Shown here: in pieces, positions 18,993 through 28,285 of the stretch
Layout of the letters: every line of letters starts with the position of its first letter
How positions within the stretch are numbered: position 1 is the first letter of the stretch
Assembly: GCF_004793765.1 (NCBI RefSeq)
Contig: NZ_SRYM01000003.1
Location: forward strand, 62,001 to 126,000
Direction of reading: 5' to 3'
Source: Parabacteroides distasonis
Lineage (GTDB): Bacteria > Bacteroidota > Bacteroidia > Bacteroidales > Tannerellaceae
Length of the DNA: 64,000 nt
Notes under the pieces: generated by a model
The model's database searches: none
Told to the model about the DNA's origin: nothing
Seen by the model: the letters and a program-made list of their open reading frames with translations, nothing else
Translations under genes and position numbers: made by a program

Positions 18993-19670
18993 ATGGAAGA
19001 TAGTACGGAAGTGAAAGAAAAAGAATGTGTGGTCATAGCGAATGGGAGATTTCCTTCCGCTGAATTACCTTTGAGGTTATTAAAGGAAGCGAAAACAATT
19101 ATCGCTTGCGATGGAGCCGTGAAAACGCTTTATGAAAAGGGTATTCATCCGGACGCTATTGTAGGAGACCTGGACAGCATACCCGCAGACCTGCACAAAC
19201 GCTACGCCGACCGAATCCACCATGTAGAGGACCAAGAGATCAACGACCTCACCAAATCCGTCCGCTTCGCCCACGCCCAAGGCTATCGAGAAGTTCTTAT
19301 ATTAGGTGCTACCGGATTGCGTGAGGATCATACATTGGGAAATATATCCCTTCTTATGGATTATGCTCCTTTATTCAAGCGGGTGGAGATGTTATCGGAC
19401 TACGGTCTTTTCACGCCTATCTTAAAAACAACAACCTTCGCTTCTTATCCGGGACAACAAATCTCCATTTTCGTTCTTTATCCCGAAGGGGAGATTAGTA
19501 CGGAAGGACTCCGCTGGCCCATCTATCAACGAAAATTCACCTCATGGTGGCAAGGAACTCTCAACGAGGCTTTGGGAAATCAATTTACCGTCACCCTCTC
19601 CCCAGATTGCCGGGTAATCATTTACAGGGAAGCCCCCTATACGAAAAGTTTATGCGGCGAAGTCTATTAA
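18993..19670 (+). CDS. Thiamine pyrophosphokinase
   Basis: Converts imported thiamine and ATP to TPP in the cytoplasm. The 225 residues hold the catalytic GDLDSI motif, DQEINDLTKSV, and LGATGLREDHTLGN, followed by the B1-binding C-terminal domain. Third gene of the riboswitch operon, 17 nt after pnuT. The set outer-membrane receptor, permease and kinase makes a complete thiamine salvage path. Confidence 0.95.
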   Translation: MEDSTEVKEKECVVIANGRFPSAELPLRLLKEAKTIIACDGAVKTLYEKGIHPDAIVGDLDSIPADLHKRYADRIHHVEDQEINDLTKSVRFAHAQGYREVLILGATGLREDHTLGNISLLMDYAPLFKRVEMLSDYGLFTPILKTTTFASYPGQQISIFVLYPEGEISTEGLRWPIYQRKFTSWWQGTLNEALGNQFTVTLSPDCRVIIYREAPYTKSLCGEVY

Positions 19671-19780
19671 TCCGAATTCTTCGCCTTTAAACATTCAACC
19701 CCATTCTCTACAAAAGCCTTTACTGTGCCGCAAAGCATATTTCACTAAGGGATAGTATGGCCAAGCCCCACACAACCTAA

Positions 19781-19890
19781 TCTTTTCACATCCGTGAAGA
19801 GATCTTTTCACCTATGTGATACAATCTCTTCACGGGTATGAAACGATCGTATCACATAGGTGAAACAATCTTCACATACAGATGAACAGT
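19781..19890. repeat. Five tandem 22-bp units with palindromic cores
   Basis: Units start at 19781, 19803, 19825, 19847 and 19869, each exactly 22 bp and beginning TC. Most carry a TTCAC...GTGA core. Unit 2 (TTTCACCTATGTGATAC) and unit 4 (GTATCACATAGGTGAAA) are perfect reverse complements over 17 bp. There are no spacers, so it is not a CRISPR array. Confidence 0.85.
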
Positions 19891-19993
19891 CTACTACCAA
19901 TAATACTTTTATCCAATAGAAAAGCTCAACCGTAACAAATCCCCGTAAGCGCCTTCGTGTTCCTATTCACAGCCCTCATGTCATATCCCAGAC

Positions 19994-20030
19994 ATAAAAA
20001 AAGCAGCTACTTTTATTGTAGCTGCCTATT
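19994..20030 (-). terminator. Terminator after tRNA-Met
   Basis: Perfect 8-bp stem gcagctac/gtagctgc (20003-20010, 20018-20025) flanked by A-rich and T-rich runs; read on the minus strand it ends in a T run. It begins about 10 nt past the tRNA 3' end. Confidence 0.85.
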
Positions 20031-20036
20031 TTTAAG

Positions 20037-20110
20037 TAGCGAGACCCGGGATTGAACCGGGGACCTCATGATTATGAATCATGCGCTCTAACCAGCTGAG
20101 CTATCTCGCC
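20037..20110 (-). tRNA. tRNA-Met (anticodon CAT)
   Basis: A 74-nt cloverleaf reads on the minus strand: acceptor GGCGAGA/TCTCGCT, D arm GCTC/GAGC, anticodon stem CATGA/TCATG with loop TTCATAA (anticodon CAT), T arm CCCGG/CCGGG with loop TTCAATC, discriminator A. CCA is not encoded. The first acceptor pair is a G-T wobble. Elongator Met is most likely, but a lysidine-modified tRNA-Ile(CAT) cannot be excluded by eye. Confidence 0.93.
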
Positions 20111-20146
20111 ATCATGTTACTGTCATTGTTTCTCTTATTGACGGTG

Positions 20147-20177
20147 CAAAAGTAGGGGTTATTTTTGAATTACACAA
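20147..20177 (-). promoter_or_regulatory. Promoter of tRNA-Met
   Basis: Minus strand TTG (20175-20177), 20 nt, then TACTTTTG (20147-20154), a full -7 match, about 37 nt upstream of the mature tRNA. Confidence 0.6.
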
Positions 20178-20313
20178 CATTTTCAATAAAAAAAATCGCT
20201 TATTTTTTAAGGCCTCCATCTAAACAGTTAGTTATTAGTCACTTTTTTCATCATTAAAATTAGTTATTTTCAAATCTTTTATGTATCTTGCGGCAAATAT
20301 AAGGATAAGAACA

Positions 20314-20697
20314 ATGAAGAAAGAGAAGTTTCATATCGAATACATCTTCGATAAAGTTTCACGACGAAGCTTATGGAATCACCTAACCACCGCTTTGGGA
20401 CTTTCCGCCTGGTTCGCCGACGAGGTCATTATAAATGGTAATCTCTATACCTTCAAATGGAGTAAAGAGGCCCAAGAGGCGACAGTGATCGACTCCAAGC
20501 CGGAGAACTTCATCCGTTACCGCTGGGTGGATGAGGAAGATGAGAATGCCTATTTCGAATTTATAATCCACACGATCGAATTAACGGGCTCTACGGCGCT
20601 TGAGATTACGGATTTCTCCGACCCCGGGGAGAAGAAGGATTCCATTAACTTATGGGACTCACAAGTGGAAGATTTGAAGCGAACGCTTGGTATTTAG
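20314..20697 (+). CDS. START-like domain protein (SRPBCC fold)
   Basis: A 127-residue soluble protein of the START_2 / AHSA1-like group found across Bacteroidetes, starting MKKEKFHIEYIFDKVSRRSLW with the ligand-cavity fold running through YTFKWSKE and FIRYRWVDEEDE. Ligand and function are unknown. An in-frame ATG at 20281 exists, but the -7-like TATCTTG at 20284-20290 would place the RNA start after it, so 20314 is chosen. It is followed 70 nt later by a lipid-export permease with its own -7 element. Confidence 0.8.
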   Translation: MKKEKFHIEYIFDKVSRRSLWNHLTTALGLSAWFADEVIINGNLYTFKWSKEAQEATVIDSKPENFIRYRWVDEEDENAYFEFIIHTIELTGSTALEITDFSDPGEKKDSINLWDSQVEDLKRTLGI

Positions 20698-20740
20698 AGT
20701 AGTTTTACAGAAATCTGTGGGGTGTTATCGTTTTTTACAC

Positions 20741-20748
20741 TACTTTTG
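20741..20748 (+). promoter_or_regulatory. -7 element of the LptF/G-type gene
   Basis: TACTTTTG matches the -7 consensus 21 nt before the start codon, giving a very short leader. No clear -33 partner. Confidence 0.45.
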
Positions 20749-20769
20749 CCACTTCAACCAGATTAGGCA

Positions 20770-22746
20770 ATGTTGAGAATAAAACGATTACATACATTTA
20801 TGCTGCAGACATTCCTGCCGTTGTTTCTTATGACATTCGGTATTTGTCTGTTTATTGTGTTGATGCAATTTCTCTGGCGATACATCGACGATATGGTGGG
20901 AAAAGGCCTTGGCATCCCAGTATTAGCGGAGATGTTTATGTATGCGGCCTTATTTCTTGTCCCGATGGCACTTCCCTTGGCTATTCTATTAGCCTCATTA
21001 ATGACTTTCGGAAATTTAGGGGAACGTCTGGAATTACTGGCCATGAAATCCGCCGGGGTATCATTGATACATATCATGCGCCCATTGATCGTAACACTCC
21101 TATTCGTGAGCGTGGGTGCCTTTTTTTTCCAAAACAACGTAATGCCCGTTGTCCAAGTCAAGCTATACACATTATTATATTCCATGCGCCAGAAATCGCC
21201 TGAATTGGATATTCCGGAAGGTTCATTCTATAAAGATATTCCCGGATTCAACGTATATGTGAAGAAAAAGGACCCGAAGGACGGCTTATTAAAAGACGTG
21301 ATGATCTATGATTATTCGGAAGGATTCAATAACGCCCGTGTAATCGTAGCGGATTCCGGACGACTAAAGACATCTGCCGATAAATTATTCCTTGTCCTAT
21401 CCTTATTTAACGGAGAATCTTTTGAGAACGTAGGTAAAAGCCAAGCCAACACGACGCAAGTGAGGACTGCCGTCCCCTATCGACGGGAATCGTTCAGCAG
21501 CAAGGATATCTTGATTGAATTCGACGCGAATTTCAACCGTACCGACGAATCTTTCATGCAGAACCAATATATGGGAAAGAACTTGAAAGATTTGCAAACC
21601 TCTATCGATTCGATGGGCGTACGCTTGGATAGCATCAAGGACGTGAACGCAAAAAGCATTTACGATGCCTCATATGTAAAAACACTAAAGTCCTTACGAG
21701 CTAAAAAAGAGAGTGAAGCCGAGGGGCAACCAGACGAGCAGCAAGAAAAACTGCCGGTAATCACTCCTACCATCCAATTGGATTTCGACAGTCTTTACCA
21801 AGCGCAGGCACCGAGTAGTAAAGCAGCTTTATTAGGCCGAGCCAAATCCTCGATCGAGAATATCAAGACGGATTATTATTTCCGTGCGGCCACAGTTGGC
21901 GACGAGGCTTATAAGGTACGCCGCCATTTGACGGAATGGCATAAGAAATTCACGGTATCGTTCGCTTGCATCATGTTCTTCTTTATAGGGGCGCCTTTAG
22001 GAGCCATTATCCGTAAAGGAGGATTGGGCGTGCCGGTCGTTATCTCGGTAATCTTATTTATCTTTTATTATATTATAGATAATATGGGCTTCAAGATGGC
22101 ACGAGACGGTGTTTGGGACGCATGGGAAGGTATGTGGCTTAGTTCCGTGGTCCTAACGCCTATGGGTATATTCCTAACCTACAAAGCGGTTAAAGATTCT
22201 GTTATCTTGAATGCCGACACTTACGTGAACGCCATGAAGAACCTAATAGGTAAACGTGAAGGGCGAAAAGTGGAACGGAAAGAGGTGATCATATACACCC
22301 CGGATTATGAGGCCACTCTTCCCCAACTGGAGAAATTGGCGGAAGAAAGTACGATCTATCTGACAAACCATAAACGTTGGATCAATTATCTGACATTTTG
22401 GAAACAAGGAGGAAAAGATAACACAGCGGAACTGTTAGCTCAAGACACGGAAAATATCGTGGAGGAATTAAGTAATTCCGACCAGAATTTGCTCTTGAAT
22501 AAATTGATGGACTACCCGATCATCGGAGGTTACAATAACAAGCTAAGCAAACATATAAATGGGAAGCTTGCTCTGGCTATCGGTATTTTCCTCCCGCTAG
22601 GATTACCGATCTACCTATTGGCTACGTACCAGCGTAAATTACTACGGCATGATATCGTCATGGTACAAAAGACCAGTAAGGAGCTGATCAATATGATATA
22701 TTCATTACATTTGCTAAAAAATAACTCGGATATAAATAATCAATAA
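20770..22746 (+). CDS. LptF/LptG family permease (YjgP/YjgQ)
   Basis: Inner-membrane subunit of the ABC system that extracts lipopolysaccharide and feeds it to the Lpt bridge. Of 658 residues, the N-terminus holds transmembrane helices (about 12-37, 55-80, 95-125), followed by a periplasmic beta-jellyroll region, and three more helices at about 390-480. The protein is nearly twice the length of E. coli LptF: an extra, charged C-terminal part (about 490-658) contains another hydrophobic helix ([14 protein letters not shown]). I recall similar long forms in Bacteroidetes. It is followed 2 nt later by ribBA, so the two are co-transcribed. Confidence 0.9.
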   Translation: MLRIKRLHTFMLQTFLPLFLMTFGICLFIVLMQFLWRYIDDMVGKGLGIPVLAEMFMYAALFLVPMALPLAILLASLMTFGNLGERLELLAMKSAGVSLIHIMRPLIVTLLFVSVGAFFFQNNVMPVVQVKLYTLLYSMRQKSPELDIPEGSFYKDIPGFNVYVKKKDPKDGLLKDVMIYDYSEGFNNARVIVADSGRLKTSADKLFLVLSLFNGESFENVGKSQANTTQVRTAVPYRRESFSSKDILIEFDANFNRTDESFMQNQYMGKNLKDLQTSIDSMGVRLDSIKDVNAKSIYDASYVKTLKSLRAKKESEAEGQPDEQQEKLPVITPTIQLDFDSLYQAQAPSSKAALLGRAKSSIENIKTDYYFRAATVGDEAYKVRRHLTEWHKKFTVSFACIMFFFIGAPLGAIIRKGGLGVPVVISVILFIFYYIIDNMGFKMARDGVWDAWEGMWLSSVVLTPMGIFLTYKAVKDSVILNADTYVNAMKNLIGKREGRKVERKEVIIYTPDYEATLPQLEKLAEESTIYLTNHKRWINYLTFWKQGGKDNTAELLAQDTENIVEELSNSDQNLLLNKLMDYPIIGGYNNKLSKHINGKLALAIGIFLPLGLPIYLLATYQRKLLRHDIVMVQKTSKELINMIYSLHLLKNNSDINNQ

Positions 22747-22748
22747 AT

Positions 22749-23966
22749 ATGAGCAAGATTCAATTAAACACCATCGAAGAAGCTATCGAGGATTTCCGTG
22801 AAGGAAAGTTCTTAATCGTTGTAGACGACGAGGACCGGGAGAATGAAGGAGACTTTATCATCGCGGCCGAGAAAGTAACCCCGGAAAAAATCAACTTCAT
22901 GTTGAAAAACGGACGAGGTGTATTATGCGCCCCGATCACGGAAGAACGTTGCCTAGAGTTGGAACTGGATATGCAAGTTGCCAATAACACCTCTTTACTG
23001 GGTACTCCTTTCACGATAACAGTAGATAAATTAGGTGGAAAATGTACGACCGGCGTTTCCATGTACGACCGTGCGGAAACGATCTTGGCACTAGCTGATC
23101 CAAAGACCAAGCCATCTGATCTGGGACGTCCCGGACATATCAATCCGCTCCGTGCCCGTTCTCGTGGCGTGCTTCGCCGTGCGGGTCATACAGAGGCAGC
23201 CGTGGATTTGGCCCGATTAGCCGGTTTATATCCTGCCGGGGCCTTGATCGAGATTATCAACGAGGATGGAACCATGGCACGTCTGCCGCAATTAATTGAG
23301 GTAGCCAAGAAATTCGATATCAAGATCATTTGCATCAAGGATCTAATCGCTTATCGTCTCCGTACCGAATCGATCGTAGAGAACGGCGTAGAAGTAGATC
23401 TCCCTACTGAATACGGACATTTCCGTCTAATTCCTTTCCGCCAGAAAAGCAATGGATTAGAACATATAGCTTTGATAAAAGGCAAATTCGAGAAAGACGA
23501 GCCTATTTTAGTACGCGTACACTCATCTTGCGCTACAGGTGATATCTTCGGTTCCATGCGTTGCGAGTGCGGAGAGCAACTGCACGAAGCTATGCGCCGC
23601 ATCGACCAAGAAGGCAAAGGGGTTATCATTTACCTGAACCAAGAAGGACGAGGCATCGGATTGATGGAGAAGATGAAAGCATACAAACTCCAAGAAGATG
23701 GTTTGGATACGGTGGATGCGAACTTACATTTAGGTCATCAAGCGGATGAGCGAGATTATGGTGTCGGAGCACAGATCTTACGTCATATCGGCGTAACGAA
23801 AATGCGTCTGATGAGCAATAATCCGGTAAAACGTGTAGGCCTGGAAGCTTATGGACTTGAGGTAGTAGAGAATGTTCCTATCGAAGTAAAACCGAATCCA
23901 TACAACGAATTCTACATGAAAACGAAAAAGGAACGTATGGGGCATGTACTGCACAACATTAAATAA
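22749..23966 (+). CDS. ribBA: Bifunctional DHBP synthase / GTP cyclohydrolase II (riboflavin biosynthesis)
   Basis: Supplies both precursors of riboflavin. The N-terminal half (1 to about 205) is 3,4-dihydroxy-2-butanone 4-phosphate synthase with [10 protein letters not shown] and [16 protein letters not shown]. The C-terminal half (about 210-405) is GTP cyclohydrolase II with zinc ligands in [20 protein letters not shown] and NQEGRGIGL. The length of 405 residues is standard. Placed between the Lpt permease and the aminotransferase. Confidence 0.97.
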   Translation: MSKIQLNTIEEAIEDFREGKFLIVVDDEDRENEGDFIIAAEKVTPEKINFMLKNGRGVLCAPITEERCLELELDMQVANNTSLLGTPFTITVDKLGGKCTTGVSMYDRAETILALADPKTKPSDLGRPGHINPLRARSRGVLRRAGHTEAAVDLARLAGLYPAGALIEIINEDGTMARLPQLIEVAKKFDIKIICIKDLIAYRLRTESIVENGVEVDLPTEYGHFRLIPFRQKSNGLEHIALIKGKFEKDEPILVRVHSSCATGDIFGSMRCECGEQLHEAMRRIDQEGKGVIIYLNQEGRGIGLMEKMKAYKLQEDGLDTVDANLHLGHQADERDYGVGAQILRHIGVTKMRLMSNNPVKRVGLEAYGLEVVENVPIEVKPNPYNEFYMKTKKERMGHVLHNIK

Positions 23967-23975
23967 TATACAATT

Positions 23976-25169
23976 ATGACACAAGTCTCAGATCGTTTAG
24001 CGAGTTTATCGCCTTCAGCAACATTGGCGATGTCACAAAAGAGCGGTGAGTTGAAAGCTCAAGGTATCGATGTTATCAACTTAAGTGTGGGAGAACCTGA
24101 TTTCAATACTCCCGATTTCATTAAAGAAGCCGCAAAGAAGGCGATTGACGATAATTTCTCACGTTATTCTCCTGTAGCGGGCTATCCGGCATTACGAAAT
24201 GCTATCGTTACCAAATTGAAGAACGAGAACGGACTGGAATATACAGCAGGCCAGATCTCTTGCGCAAACGGTGCTAAACAATCCGTTTGTAATACAGTCA
24301 TGGTATTGGTAAATCCGGGAGACGAGGTTATCATCCCGGCTCCTTTCTGGGTAAGCTATCCGGAGATGGTGAAGCTAGCGGAAGGAACTCCCGTTATTGT
24401 TCCGGCTGGTATTGAGCAGGATTTCAAGATCACTCCAGCTCAGTTGGAAGCCGCTATTACACCTAAGACAAAAGCGTTGATCCTTTGTTCTCCCTCCAAT
24501 CCTACAGGTTCTGTTTACAGCGCCGAGGAATTGGCAGGTTTAGCGGAAGTATTGAAAAAACATCCGGATATCATCGTTATAGCGGATGAGATCTACGAAC
24601 ATATTAATTATATTGGTAAACACAACAGCATCGCTTCTATCGAAGGAATGAAAGACCGTACGGTTATCGTAAACGGCGTTTCCAAAGCGTATGCGATGAC
24701 TGGCTGGCGTATCGGTTTCATCGCCGGACCGGAATGGATCGTAAAAGCGGTTAATAAATTACAAGGACAATATACCTCTGGCCCTTGCTCTGTATCTCAA
24801 AAAGCGGCGGAAGCGGCTTATACTGGCTCACAAGAACCCGTTGAGGAAATGCGTAAGGCCTTTGAACGCCGCCGTGACTTAATCGTTAATTTAGCGAAAG
24901 AAGTTCCGGGCTTCGAGGTGAATAAGCCGGAAGGCGCCTTCTACTTATTCCCCAAATGTAGTTATTATTACGGCAAGACAGATGGGAACCGTGTAATCAA
25001 CAACGCTGATGACTTAGCCATGTATCTCTTAGAAGTAGCGCACGTAGCTTGCGTAGGAGGTACCTCTTTCGGGGCACCTGAGTGTATCCGCATGAGTTAC
25101 GCTACCAGCGATGAGAATATCATGGAGGCGATCAAACGTATTAAAGATGCGTTAGCCGCGTTGAAATAA
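23976..25169 (+). CDS. aspC: Aspartate aminotransferase (class I/II, PLP)
   Basis: Transfers the amino group between aspartate and 2-oxoglutarate, using PLP bound to Lys237 in VSKAYAMTGWRIGF. The 397-residue protein has NLSVGEPDFNTP near the start, SPSNPTG and DEIYEH, as in the AspC 1b subgroup. It begins 9 nt after ribBA and is the last gene before a strong terminator. Prephenate or other substrates are possible within this subgroup. Confidence 0.93.
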   Translation: MTQVSDRLASLSPSATLAMSQKSGELKAQGIDVINLSVGEPDFNTPDFIKEAAKKAIDDNFSRYSPVAGYPALRNAIVTKLKNENGLEYTAGQISCANGAKQSVCNTVMVLVNPGDEVIIPAPFWVSYPEMVKLAEGTPVIVPAGIEQDFKITPAQLEAAITPKTKALILCSPSNPTGSVYSAEELAGLAEVLKKHPDIIVIADEIYEHINYIGKHNSIASIEGMKDRTVIVNGVSKAYAMTGWRIGFIAGPEWIVKAVNKLQGQYTSGPCSVSQKAAEAAYTGSQEPVEEMRKAFERRRDLIVNLAKEVPGFEVNKPEGAFYLFPKCSYYYGKTDGNRVINNADDLAMYLLEVAHVACVGGTSFGAPECIRMSYATSDENIMEAIKRIKDALAALK

Positions 25170-25197
25170 GAAAGAATAAAACCAGATATACTTAGTT

Positions 25198-25265
25198 GGC
25201 AAAGTAAGATATGCTGCATTGGACAAGTAAGTATATCTTCTATGGGCAAGTAAGCTATACTTCAT
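25198..25265. repeat. Three tandem 22-23 bp units
   Basis: Units at 25198-25220, 25221-25243 and 25244-25265 share GG-n-CAAGTAAG followed by a TAT-rich half. They lie between the aspC stop and the terminator. The same core and period recur at 29772-29839. Confidence 0.75.
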
Positions 25266-25303
25266 AAAAAAGGCGATACATTGGGTTGTACCGCCTTTTT
25301 CTT
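25266..25303. terminator. Bidirectional terminator between aspC and tsf
   Basis: AAAAAAGGCG...CGCCTTTTT stem with one internal mismatch, A run on one side and T run on the other, placed between two convergent transcription units. Confidence 0.85.
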
Positions 25304-25325
25304 TATATCAAATACGTTACCGCAA

Positions 25326-26315
25326 TTATTCAGCACGCAAAGTGAAACGTTTGAACGCCAAGATTTGCAACTCAGGATCGATCTCCTTCATTGTCTCTCT
25401 TACAGTCTTCTTGCCATCCATGATGTCCTCTTGATTCAACAAGCAAACCTCTTTCAAGAACTTACCTAGACGACCCTTAGCGATATTCTCGATCATCTGT
25501 TGAGGTAAGTTAGCTGCCTTCTCAGCGGAAACAGTAGCGATGATTTCTTTTGCCTTAGCCACATCCTCCGCCGTAATCCAGCCTTTATCCATGTTACTTT
25601 CCATATGAGCCTCGCTGTCTACATGTGAAGGATTAATACCAGCCTTCTTCAATGCAGCCTCTACAGCCTTCTGTACCTGCTCGGCCTTCGTCTTCTCGAT
25701 AGCAACCTGGATCTCTTTCTCTTTTACAGACTCAGGAACACCAGCCTCATCGATAGCGATCGGGTTCATAGCGGCGATCTGCATAACGATATTGTGAGCG
25801 GCTTCCTCAGACTCCTTGTTGAAAGCGGCGATCGTACAAAGTTGGTTCTTACCCATATGGTTGTATACAGTAGTGTAAGCACCTTCAACTACGCAGTAAC
25901 CATCCAACTCCATTTTCTCGCCCGTGATACCACTACGATCCGTAACAGCGTCTTGGATCGTACCCTTACCCATAGGTAAAGCTTTCACCTCGTCCAAAGT
26001 ACGGCATTTGTTAGCCACGGCAGCGTCCAAGATAGCTTGAGTCAAAGCCACGAAGTCCTCGTTCTTAGCCACGAAGTCTGTTTCGCACTTCAAAGCGATG
26101 ATAGCGGCAAACTCGCCATCCTTCTTAGCCAATACACAACCCTCGGCAGCCTCACGATCAGAACGTTTAGCGGCGATAGCCTGTCCTTTTTTACGGATAA
26201 TTTCCATTGCTTTCTCGATGTCACCGTCAGACTCAGTCAAAGCCTTCTTACAGTCCATCATACCAGCTCCACTCATTTTGCGCAGCTTAGTAATATCAGC
26301 CATTGTTACAGCCAT
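25326..26315 (-). CDS. tsf: Elongation factor Ts
   Basis: Nucleotide exchange factor for EF-Tu. Signature TDITKLRKMSGAGMMDCKKAL at the N-terminus and CETDFVAKN near residue 75 identify it; the 329 residues include the UBA-like start and the two core domains. Last gene of the rplM-rpsI-rpsB-tsf group, separated from rpsB by a 145-nt repeat-rich gap. Confidence 0.98.
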   Translation of the reverse strand: MAVTMADITKLRKMSGAGMMDCKKALTESDGDIEKAMEIIRKKGQAIAAKRSDREAAEGCVLAKKDGEFAAIIALKCETDFVAKNEDFVALTQAILDAAVANKCRTLDEVKALPMGKGTIQDAVTDRSGITGEKMELDGYCVVEGAYTTVYNHMGKNQLCTIAAFNKESEEAAHNIVMQIAAMNPIAIDEAGVPESVKEKEIQVAIEKTKAEQVQKAVEAALKKAGINPSHVDSEAHMESNMDKGWITAEDVAKAKEIIATVSAEKAANLPQQMIENIAKGRLGKFLKEVCLLNQEDIMDGKKTVRETMKEIDPELQILAFKRFTLRAE

Positions 26316-26344
26316 AATCTTATTTCCTTATATCTTTAAAATGT

Positions 26345-26460
26345 TTATACTTTCAAAAATTGACAATGGACAGTTGTCAATTGACAAATCCTGTCAAAAG
26401 CCAACTGCCCATTGTATTTGTATTCTAATTGTCAATTGTCAACGTCAATTGTCAATCGAA
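26345..26460. repeat. Cluster of TTGTCAATTGACAA-type short repeats
   Basis: Multiple direct and inverted copies of TTGACAAT / ATTGTCAA fill the gap between rpsB and tsf. They can fold into several hairpins. Related AATTGAAA/AATTGAGA blocks occur at 9199-9240 and 34196-34262. Confidence 0.7.
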
Positions 26461-27297
26461 TTATTCTTCGTCTTTTGCGAACTTACCGGCAACGTTAGCG
26501 TTCAACGCATCGTCGTCTTCTTTCTTCGTACGTTCTTTCTTAACGGCAGCCTTTGCTTTGCGCTCTCTTTTCGGAGCCTCTTCAGCAGCCTCTGCGTCGA
26601 TTTTCTCAGCCTTACGCTCTTGCAAGCCTTCATTCATGGCCTCGCAGATAGCACCCAAGATAACCTCTACAGACTTTGTAGCGTCATCGTTAGCCGGGAT
26701 AACGTAATCGATATTGTTCGGATTAGAGTTCGTATCAACCATACCGAATACAGGGATACCCAAACGGTTAGCTTCGCGAACAGCGATATGCTCTTTCATC
26801 ACGTCTACAACGAACAACGCTGACGGAAGACGAGTAAGGTCTACGATAGAACCTAAAGTCTTCTCCAACTTAGCACGTTGGCGAGTGATTTGAAGTTTTT
26901 CTCTCTTAGAAAGATTATCAAATGTACCATCTTTTGTCATCTTATCGATAGTAGCCATCTTCTTGATAGCTTTACGGATCGTCGGGAAGTTGGTCAACAT
27001 ACCACCCGGCCAACGCTCGATAACGTAAGGCATACCTACGGAAGCAGCCTTATCAGCGACAACTTGTTTAGCTTGTTTTTTGGTAGCCACGAAAAGAACT
27101 TTCTTGCCTTGTTTAGCCAAGTTCTTCATTACTTCAGCGGCTTCGTCTACTTTAGCAACTGTTTTATAAAGGTCAATGATATGAATACCATTGCGCTCCA
27201 TGAAGATATAAGGAGCCATAGCGGGATTCCACTTTCTTTTTAAGTGTCCGAAGTGTACCCCAGCCTCTAATAATTGATCAAAATTTACTCTTGACAT
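26461..27297 (-). CDS. rpsB: Ribosomal protein S2
   Basis: Small-subunit protein. From the start MSRVNFDQLLEAGVHFGHLK it has 278 residues, including the conserved WNPAMAPYIF and the NRLGIPVFGMVDTNSNP segment. A longer frame to 27339 adds 14 Lys-rich residues that do not belong to the family. The C-terminus carries a charged extension rich in Lys, Glu and Ala (about 225-278). A leader of 140 nt separates it from rpsI. Confidence 0.97.
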   Translation of the reverse strand: MSRVNFDQLLEAGVHFGHLKRKWNPAMAPYIFMERNGIHIIDLYKTVAKVDEAAEVMKNLAKQGKKVLFVATKKQAKQVVADKAASVGMPYVIERWPGGMLTNFPTIRKAIKKMATIDKMTKDGTFDNLSKREKLQITRQRAKLEKTLGSIVDLTRLPSALFVVDVMKEHIAVREANRLGIPVFGMVDTNSNPNNIDYVIPANDDATKSVEVILGAICEAMNEGLQERKAEKIDAEAAEEAPKRERKAKAAVKKERTKKEDDDALNANVAGKFAKDEE

Positions 27298-27437
27298 TGT
27301 TTTTTTCTTAAATCGTTTACTTTCTTTGTTTAATTTCAACCATCAGGTAGTCTTTCCGCATGTCCACATGTAAAAAGAATCCCGATAATTTAGATACTAA
27401 ACGCTTCGCTTTACTTGTAAGGGACTCACAAATAACA

Positions 27438-27824
27438 TTAACGTTTACTGAACTGGAATCTCTTACGAGCTTTCGGACGACCCGGTTTCTTACGCTCAAC
27501 AGCACGAGGATCACGAGTTACGAATCCTTCTGCTCTCAAGACAGCCTTGTCTTCCGGATTAATTTTTATCAACGCACGAGCGATAGCCAAACGGGCAGCC
27601 TCAGACTGACCTTTGAAACCACCACCGTCAAGGTTGATCTTAATATCATATTGCTCAGCGACATTCAACTTTGCTAACGGCTGCTTTACGATAAACTGAA
27701 GGATTGAAGAAGGGAAGTATTTTTCCAGCTCACGCTTGTTGATCGTGATCTTTCCCGTACCTTCGCTAACGAATACGCGAGCGACTGCCGCTTTACGTCT
27801 TCCTATTGCATTTACTACTTCCAT
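27438..27824 (-). CDS. rpsI: Ribosomal protein S9
   Basis: 128-residue small-subunit protein with the invariant C-terminal tail KKPGRPKARKRFQFSKR that reaches toward P-site tRNA. It begins 5 nt after rplM, as in nearly all bacteria. Confidence 0.98.
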   Translation of the reverse strand: MEVVNAIGRRKAAVARVFVSEGTGKITINKRELEKYFPSSILQFIVKQPLAKLNVAEQYDIKINLDGGGFKGQSEAARLAIARALIKINPEDKAVLRAEGFVTRDPRAVERKKPGRPKARKRFQFSKR

Positions 27825-27829
27825 CGTGA

Positions 27830-28285
27830 TTATTTATATGAGTTTATATCGATTAATTTAGGTTGTTGAGCCTCATGTTTGTGCTCTGTACCCTCATACA
27901 CGTACATGTTGCTTAATAATTTAGCGCCAAGACGGTTCTTCGGTAACATACCTTTTACTACTTTACGGAACAGACGGTCGCCACCTTTCTTCAAAAGATC
28001 AGCCGGAGTATACTCGATCTGTCCACCGGGATATCCGGTATATCTCAAATAAATACGATCGTTCCACTTATTGCCAGTCAGAACGACTTTGTCTGCATTG
28101 ATGATGATTACGTTATCACCACAGTCAACGTGCGGAGTGAAATTGGGTTTGTACTTACCGCGCAAAAGCTTCGCTACTTTAGCGCAAAGGCGACCTAACG
28201 TCTGACCTTCGGCGTCAACAATGACCCACTCTTTGTTTACAGTTGCCTTGTTTGCAGAAATGGTCTTAAAACTTAAAGTATCCAC
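27830..28285 (-). CDS. rplM: Ribosomal protein L13
   Basis: 151-residue large-subunit protein with WVIVDAEGQTLGRLCAKVAKLLRGK and the FRKVVKGMLPKNRLG signature. First gene of the ribosomal group, with a roughly 120-nt leader from a well-defined promoter. Confidence 0.98.
   Translation of the reverse strand: MDTLSFKTISANKATVNKEWVIVDAEGQTLGRLCAKVAKLLRGKYKPNFTPHVDCGDNVIIINADKVVLTGNKWNDRIYLRYTGYPGGQIEYTPADLLKKGGDRLFRKVVKGMLPKNRLGAKLLSNMYVYEGTEHKHEAQQPKLIDINSYK

Larger units (their letters stand above)
19671..20036. other. Intergenic stretch with a repeat array
   Basis: No gene seen. It holds the 22-bp tandem array at 19781-19890 and the tRNA terminator at 19994-20030; nothing recognisable lies in 19671-19780 or 19891-19990. 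Confidence 0.6.

Noticed and set aside
19781-19890. CRISPR array
   Set aside because: Units follow each other directly, are diverged and have no spacers; no cas genes are nearby.
27298-27339. Longer rpsB start
   Set aside because: The added Lys-rich residues precede the normal S2 start MSRVNF.
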